A stretch of DNA of 10,001 nucleotides from Candidatus Dojkabacteria bacterium. GTDB taxonomy: Bacteria > Patescibacteriota > Dojkabacteria > B142 > OLB20. The stretch lies in NCBI GenBank assembly GCA_020429485.1, contig JAGQLK010000030.1:1-10001 (forward strand), written 5' to 3'. Made by a program: the position numbers and the translations under genes. The notes below the pieces were generated by a model. That model was given only the letters and a program-made list of their open reading frames with translations. It ran no database searches and was not told the DNA's origin. Within the stretch, counting starts at the first letter, position 1, and every line of letters starts with the position of its first letter. This document shows positions 6,252 through 10,001 of this stretch, piece by piece.

Positions 6252-7754
6252 ATGATGACGGAGTGCGAAGATCAAGAGTCAGATATTTTGAATCAAGATA
6301 TAATTGATGACTTTGTTGGTCGGCTAGTTTTACCAGCTAATTTAGCTAGTGATTTACGTTTATGGGATAAACTTTCTTTTGGCTTTCATAGGCAGTTATC
6401 ACCAGCTACTAGGCTACAAGGATATCAGATATCTTCATGGCTACTTGCAGGTGGAGCTTCTGTAGCAGAAATAGCTAGAGAGCTAGATGTCACTATTCCT
6501 ACAGTAAGATCAACTCGGAATAAGCTTGCAGGAATAATCGCCAATAAAGCTGAGACTGAGGATGAATTTGCAATTGTACGTATTGCACAGTCAGAAGCAA
6601 GAATGATAGATACATTGGCTTCTAGAGGAGTAAGTATTTATGAATTCCCTGATGTTGAAGCAGCTCATTTTTACCAGTTACACTGTGAGGTTCCTTATGT
6701 ATCAAGGCTGTATTTGCTTGAACAGATAGGGCTTGAGCTAGGATATGTTAATACGTATCATTATCGTATAGCCGACCTTGCTTTGCAGGGTGCAACCGTT
6801 GAGGAAACTTGTACAGATCTTGGTATAGATGATCATTCAGAGTTATCGATAAGAAGCGTTTGGTACACAAAAGAAACACTTCACCGTTTTATTAATGATG
6901 CAAAGCAGAGAAATATTTTAAAGGGTAGAATTCAATCACAGAGAAGAATGTATGATCAGACATCAATTCATGAGGGACTACAGACAGCAGGTTTAGACTT
7001 CTATGATTATGACACAATTCATGAAGCTGATAGGATACTTCATGTTCAAGACTTTCGGAGAAGATTTCCAGATAAGGGCATAGATGAGCTATGTGAACTT
7101 GTTGCTGTTTGTACAGGTATGGTAGAGCCTGAAAGATATCATACTTTTTATCAGATGTTACAAGGTGTTCCTTTTAGGGACATAGTAGGTGAAACAGGTG
7201 GCGCGCCAGGCACTCCACCAGATCAGTTTCATTATCAATTTTTAGAGGATCATTTATCTGATGTAGGGGTAATAGCATATGTTGAAGAAAATCAAGTTGT
7301 TGGACTTCTTGATAGACTGGCAAGATACGGCGAATCACTTTATGAATATCCAACATTGAGAGAGGCAAGATATTGTTTAGCAGGTAGGGAATTGAGAGAT
7401 ACGTTGCCTAATATTCATGAAGATGAACTTGCCCAAATAGTGATGAAATTTCTTAAGATGAGGCCACAAAGCTTAGACTCAATTAAACTTGTATTAGCTG
7501 GGATCAAAAGTGATGATGTAGTACCAATGCTAAATGGCAGAACACTAGGGCAGTACCAAAAATTACGAAAAAGAATTTATGATGAATTATTAGCTGATGA
7601 TCAGAAAGTACAAGAATTAATAATGGAGCACCAAAAGAGTGATATATTTATTGGGCAATCAGGAGGTTACTCAATTCTTTATCGATGGAATCCGGTTCGC
7701 AATATGTGGTATAAAATTTATTTGTCTAAACCTAATCGGAGGCAAAATATTTAA
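6252..7754 (+). CDS. unrecognised protein with repeated HTH-like and 'YEYP' units
   Basis: I do not recognise this 500-residue soluble protein. It has no signal peptide or membrane segment. It is built from repeating units. An HTH-like segment is clearest at 64-92 (LLAGGASVAEIARELDV then TIPTVRSTRNKL), similar to sigma region 4 or LuxR-type helices. Weaker counterparts lie near 174-213, 298-335 and 410-446, each introduced by 'LxxQG/LAG'. Between them a 17-residue motif recurs at 122-138, 243-259 and 356-372, with consensus LxxxGxxxYEYPxxxEA. The period is 111-125 residues. The C-terminal 40 residues (IGQSGGYSILYRWNP onward) lie outside the pattern. Multiple HTH-like units suggest a DNA-binding or transcription-related role, but this is inference. 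Two ATGs stand in tandem at the start; neither has a ribosome site. Its stop overlaps that of the convergent acetyltransferase gene. Confidence 0.85.
   Translation: MMTECEDQESDILNQDIIDDFVGRLVLPANLASDLRLWDKLSFGFHRQLSPATRLQGYQISSWLLAGGASVAEIARELDVTIPTVRSTRNKLAGIIANKAETEDEFAIVRIAQSEARMIDTLASRGVSIYEFPDVEAAHFYQLHCEVPYVSRLYLLEQIGLELGYVNTYHYRIADLALQGATVEETCTDLGIDDHSELSIRSVWYTKETLHRFINDAKQRNILKGRIQSQRRMYDQTSIHEGLQTAGLDFYDYDTIHEADRILHVQDFRRRFPDKGIDELCELVAVCTGMVEPERYHTFYQMLQGVPFRDIVGETGGAPGTPPDQFHYQFLEDHLSDVGVIAYVEENQVVGLLDRLARYGESLYEYPTLREARYCLAGRELRDTLPNIHEDELAQIVMKFLKMRPQSLDSIKLVLAGIKSDDVVPMLNGRTLGQYQKLRKRIYDELLADDQKVQELIMEHQKSDIFIGQSGGYSILYRWNPVRNMWYKIYLSKPNRRQNI
6429..7592 (+). repeat. protein-level tandem repeat region (HTH-like / YEYP units)
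   Basis: Within the unrecognised protein, three 17-codon motifs lie at 6615-6665, 6978-7028 and 7317-7367. They encode LASRGVSIYEFPDVEAA, LQTAGLDFYDYDTIHEA and LARYGESLYEYPTLREA. The segments after the second and third motifs also align (for example DELCELVAVCTGM with DELAQIVMKFLKM, and MLQGVPFRDIV with VLAGIKSDDVV). Identity is low, so the duplications are old. The repeats are visible only in the protein, not as DNA repeats. Confidence 0.65.
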
Positions 7755-8188
7755 GGATGTATTAACAGTATATTACTCTCTTGTTTGAAACCATGCTTCT
7801 GCATAAAGTCGCCATATTTGCCACCTGCAAACACTATGATTTTTTCTACATTATTAGTTTGGGCTAAGCTGATTAAGGAATTAAGAAACCTAGTTCCTAA
7901 TCCATCACTTCTAAATTCTCTAAATATGTGAAAGTCAGCAATGTGCCAATAGAGTCTATCTGTTTTATCTGGTTTAGGTATAGGGTGCCACTTATGGACA
8001 CATACGAAGCCTACTTTTTGATCATCTTGCTCATAAAAATAATACTCTCTATCAATTGTGTTATCAGATAAGAAACGCTCTAGAGTTGTGTAATAATCTT
8101 GACTGTCATTTTCGAAAAGGGTACATATGATATTCGTAATTTGAGATATACTATCTGGGGTTAATTCGATTCTAGTAAGCTTTTCCAT
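7751..8188 (-). CDS. GNAT-family N-acetyltransferase
   Basis: The 145-residue protein is the right length for a single GNAT domain, which transfers an acetyl group from acetyl-CoA to an amine. Strand EYYFYEQDDQKVGFVCVHKW (48-67) matches the central sheet. WHIADFHIFREFRSDGLGTRFLNSLI (81-106) is motif A, with RSDGLG (93-98) as the pyrophosphate-binding loop. VEKIIVFAGGKYGDFMQKHGFKQ (114-136) is the motif B region, where 'FMQKHGFKQ' corresponds to the usual 'FYekxGFkx'. The substrate cannot be predicted. It lies 27 bases downstream of tRNA-Arg on the same strand, so it may share that transcript; no Shine-Dalgarno sequence precedes the ATG. It converges on the repeat-HTH gene, with stops overlapping in TTAA. 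Confidence 0.87.
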   Translation of the reverse strand: MEKLTRIELTPDSISQITNIICTLFENDSQDYYTTLERFLSDNTIDREYYFYEQDDQKVGFVCVHKWHPIPKPDKTDRLYWHIADFHIFREFRSDGLGTRFLNSLISLAQTNNVEKIIVFAGGKYGDFMQKHGFKQESNILLIHP

Positions 8189-8215
8189 AAGAATATTTGA
8201 AAAATAACAACTAAA

Positions 8216-8289
8216 TGCGCTAAGTAGGAATCGAACCTACGGCCTAGGCGTTAGGAGTGCCTTGCTCTATCCAACTGAGCTATTAGCGC
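8216..8289 (-). tRNA. tRNA-Arg, anticodon CCT
   Basis: The 74-base minus-strand sequence folds into a full cloverleaf. It has acceptor GCGCTAA/TTAGCGC (7 bp), D stem GCTC/GAGC with loop AGTTGGATA, anticodon loop CTCCTAA, variable region AGGCC, and T arm GTAGG-TTCGATT-CCTAC. The anticodon CCT (8253-8255) reads AGG codons. A20 in the D loop is the usual arginine identity base, and the discriminator is A. The CCA end is not encoded and must be added by a nucleotidyltransferase. The innermost anticodon-stem pair (31-39) is an A-C mismatch; the other four pairs are good. Confidence 0.96.
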
Positions 8290-8320
8290 TTTTAATTGTC
8301 AATGACTTGATTTAAAACTA

Positions 8321-8326
8321 ACTATA
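8321..8326 (-). promoter_or_regulatory. possible -10 element for tRNA-Arg
   Basis: On the minus strand TATAGT lies 31 bases upstream of the mature tRNA 5' end. It would place the transcription start about 25 bases ahead of the tRNA, a normal distance. No convincing -35 is seen (TAGAAT at 16 bases is the best). The rest of the 114-base gap (8290-8403) holds no convincing gene, only the interleaved inverted repeats listed separately. Read-through from the PEGA gene is an alternative, since no terminator follows it. Confidence 0.28.
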
Positions 8327-8330
8327 ATCA

Positions 8331-8384
8331 TGAATGCTGATAATTCTACATTAAAACTAGTAAGGCATTCAAATCAGAATGTAG
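8331..8384. repeat. two interleaved 7-base inverted repeats (pseudoknot-like order)
   Basis: TGAATGC (8331-8337) pairs with GCATTCA (8365-8371), and CTACATT (8346-8352) pairs with AATGTAG (8378-8384). The order A-B-A'-B' would allow an H-type pseudoknot in RNA from either strand. It lies between the PEGA gene stop and the tRNA. No T-run follows, so it is not a standard terminator. Two 7-base matches in 114 AT-rich bases could arise by chance. Confidence 0.25.
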
Positions 8385-8403
8385 TTAAATTTGCTTCTGT
8401 AGC

Positions 8404-9864
8404 TTAATTCTGAGCCTCTAAATCTATTCTATAAAGATTAGTGTTAATTGTAGACTCTGGTGATTCTAATTCATCCTCAAGAGTGATATAGAATTTATCT
8501 CCAGATGAATTAACAGAGTAGGCAAGATTAGCATTAACTAGATCAGTTAAAGCAACTACAACATTATCTCCTTCAGTATCAGTAAATAATATAGTCCCCA
8601 ATTCGCTATCGTAATAAACCAGATTTGCTGATTGTGGCGAGAAACTGATTCTATCGTTTTTATTAAGCTCAATATGGGTACTGGCGAATTTACTTTCGAA
8701 AGAGTTAGTAGCTATTATTTCTTTTATATTAAAAGTGTATGCGATATTTTCTTTTGTGAATATTGCACTATTACCATCAGGTGAAAATTCTACAAGCTCA
8801 AAGCTAGAGTCTGTAATCTGATTAAAGTATTCTGAATCGATATCTACAAAATAATAGCTTTCTGCTGTTTTGAAGATTAGCTTATCAGAGTCATGCATTG
8901 ATGGGATAATCTCTTCAATTGTATTTGGAATAATCTTATTTGAAGTACTTACCAACTGAGGTGTGCCAGAAGAATATGACATTAGTGCGCCGCTATCGTT
9001 AGTAAAATAAACTAGATTATCTGCTATTGCGTAAGTTGTTGTTTCATTGACATCAAGTATGATAATTGTTTTTTGATTATTATTTAGTTGGTACTCAAAT
9101 AGTAGTTCATTATCTTCGATGATTAATGAATCTCCATTTGTAAACCAGTATATTTTATCTGGATTAATGCCAAGTAAAGCATTTATTTCGTATTCCGCTT
9201 CACTATTGAACTCTGTTGCAGAAAATACATAGTTTGAACCATCTTCATGATTTTGCAACAGAAATCTACTGTTATCGTCACTAAAAGCTATATCGTAATT
9301 ATTTTCTGCGATTATAGGTGAGAGAAGGGGGCCAACATTTACTAATTTTTCTGGCTCAGGATTCTGATTGCCGAAAATGAATGCTCCAGTGGTTAATTTA
9401 AGCCTCCATATACCATTAGCACTCGACTCCTTGGCTTTGCTAACCACATAGTATGCATATTGACCATCTGCTGAAAAGTAAGCCCTGTCTATGTTAGTTT
9501 GGGTAACTTGTTCTAAAGAATAAGTAGATGGATAAAGTTTTACATTTACTGTGCTAACGATACCGGGTGTTACGCTGACATTTTTTTCCCATCTTGCGTA
9601 GTTATCGGCTTCTATAACAATATTATATGTACCTTTCTCTAGTTGATTTATTCGATCGTCCTGCAGCTTTACTATTTGTCCATCAACATAGACTGTAAAG
9701 TCTACATTAGGTTCAACATCTACTCTTATTACAGAAGTCTCAACAATACCTTCTTTCGTGATCAATCCGCCGCGTGATATAATAATCGCAAACACGGTTA
9801 TCCCTAGGAAGAATAGGATAGTAAATAGTACTAAAAAAAATGTTATTATTTTATTCTTATTCAT
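8404..9864 (-). CDS. membrane-anchored PEGA-domain protein with predicted beta-propeller
   Basis: The 486-residue product starts MNKNK and has an uncleaved-looking membrane helix at 6-29, so the rest should lie outside the membrane. Residues about 46-112 are a PEGA domain: RVDVEPNVDFTVYVDGQIV, then LEKGTYNIVIEADNYARWEKNVSV. PEGA domains are small surface beta domains of the carboxypeptidase-regulatory type. Residues about 125-480 show repeated blade-like segments such as YFSADGQYAYYVVSK, FSDDNSRFLLQ, FSPDGNSAIFTK and FSPQSANLVYYD, typical of TolB/PD40-like propellers. The architecture is that of a cell-surface or envelope protein of unknown ligand. The ATG at 9864 is preferred over an in-frame TTG six codons upstream, because that TTG lies in the -10 region. 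The gene is divergent from mreB with 40 bases between, so envelope or shape-related roles may be linked (inference). Confidence 0.88.
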   Translation of the reverse strand: MNKNKIITFFLVLFTILFFLGITVFAIIISRGGLITKEGIVETSVIRVDVEPNVDFTVYVDGQIVKLQDDRINQLEKGTYNIVIEADNYARWEKNVSVTPGIVSTVNVKLYPSTYSLEQVTQTNIDRAYFSADGQYAYYVVSKAKESSANGIWRLKLTTGAFIFGNQNPEPEKLVNVGPLLSPIIAENNYDIAFSDDNSRFLLQNHEDGSNYVFSATEFNSEAEYEINALLGINPDKIYWFTNGDSLIIEDNELLFEYQLNNNQKTIIILDVNETTTYAIADNLVYFTNDSGALMSYSSGTPQLVSTSNKIIPNTIEEIIPSMHDSDKLIFKTAESYYFVDIDSEYFNQITDSSFELVEFSPDGNSAIFTKENIAYTFNIKEIIATNSFESKFASTHIELNKNDRISFSPQSANLVYYDSELGTILFTDTEGDNVVVALTDLVNANLAYSVNSSGDKFYITLEDELESPESTINTNLYRIDLEAQN

Positions 9865-9872
9865 AGTGATTG

Positions 9873-9901
9873 AGTATACCAATACTAATTATTTGTAGCA
9901 A
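9873..9901 (-). promoter_or_regulatory. promoter of the PEGA-protein gene
   Basis: On the minus strand TTGCTA (9901-9896) is followed after exactly 17 bases by TATACT (9878-9873), which carries the extended -10 TG (TGGTATACT). The ATG begins 8 bases after the -10 hexamer. Transcription from the usual distance would therefore start at or within a base or two of the start codon, giving a leaderless or nearly leaderless mRNA. This is the best-formed promoter in the window. Confidence 0.65.
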
Positions 9902-9904
9902 TTC

Positions 9905-10001
9905 ATGGCAGGAAAAAAAGTAGCAATTGATCTGGGAACATCTAATTCTGTTGTATCAGTTGTTGGAAAAAAAATAAATATTGTAAGAGAACCTACTGTA
10001 G
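9905..10001 (+). CDS. mreB: MreB-like actin homologue, N-terminal start only
   Basis: Only the first 32 codons are visible, reading MAGKKVAIDLGTSNSVVSVVGKKINIVREPTV before the window ends. IDLGTSNS is the first phosphate-binding loop of the actin/Hsp70 ATPase fold. The short 'VGKKINIVREPTV' that follows matches MreB (usually 'xGKGIVLxEPSV') rather than DnaK, which has a longer, differently placed segment. MreB polymerises under the membrane and guides cell-wall synthesis in rod-shaped cells. The ATG has no Shine-Dalgarno sequence. Its promoter must lie in the 40-base gap shared with the PEGA gene; TACTAA at 9883-9888 is a weak -10 candidate. A paralogue such as Mbl cannot be distinguished. 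Confidence 0.78.
   Translation, partial: MAGKKVAIDLGTSNSVVSVVGKKINIVREPTV

Noticed and set aside
8297..8302. Perfect TTGACA on the minus strand just before the tRNA.
   Set aside because: The matching -10 would fall inside the tRNA, so it cannot drive it.
8330..8407. Small + strand reading frame of 25 codons (MNADNSTLKLVRH...) just after a TATAAT and ending in a TTAA shared with the PEGA gene stop.
   Set aside because: The TATAAT is only one base before the ATG, so it cannot be its promoter. The peptide has no recognisable features, and the region is better explained as the PEGA 3' end and tRNA leader.
9865..9882. Upstream TTG start for the PEGA protein adding six residues.
   Set aside because: The codons lie across the -10 hexamer TATACT, and the ATG at 9864 gives a better N-terminus (MNKNK before the membrane helix).
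1..10001. Insertion sequences, CRISPR arrays, toxin-antitoxin pairs, phage genes or defence systems.
   Set aside because: No repeat-spacer pattern, transposase motif, terminal inverted repeats or typical defence domains were seen in any frame.

Overview
The window looks like a piece of an AT-rich bacterial genome from the Candidate Phyla Radiation (Patescibacteria). This is an inference from several signs: genes are tightly packed, ComEA/ComEC uptake genes are present, the nucleotide kinases are divergent salvage-type enzymes, a PEGA-domain membrane protein stands next to mreB, and recognisable Shine-Dalgarno sequences are almost absent. The phylum cannot be fixed from this stretch. All ten visible stop codons are TAA or TAG, and nothing suggests recoding of TGA.

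Left part (1-2445, + strand): DNA-uptake genes. The tail of a ComEA-like helix-hairpin-helix protein is followed by the ComEC membrane channel. The metallo-beta-lactamase domain that often forms the C-terminus of ComEC is here a separate reading frame overlapping comEC by 56 bases.

Second part (2513-4446, + strand): nucleotide phosphorylation. A divergent thymidylate-kinase-family protein is followed by two tandem, enlarged nucleoside diphosphate kinases. Together they could carry dTMP to dTDP to dTTP and phosphorylate other nucleoside diphosphates. A strong intrinsic terminator closes the block.

Third part (4447-7754, + strand): the most unusual region. A TrmB-type winged-helix regulator is fused in one frame to a complete aldo/keto reductase domain with an intact catalytic tetrad. 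It is preceded by inverted repeats and a promoter-like sequence that could be its own operator. Next comes a 500-residue protein built from repeated units that alternate helix-turn-helix-like segments with a 'LxxxGxxxYEYPxxxEA' motif; I do not recognise its family.

Right part (7751-10001): a GNAT acetyltransferase, tRNA-Arg(CCT) and a membrane-anchored PEGA protein lie on the minus strand. The start of mreB lies on the plus strand, divergent from the PEGA gene across 40 bases. The acetyltransferase converges on the repeat protein with their stop codons overlapping in a shared TTAA.
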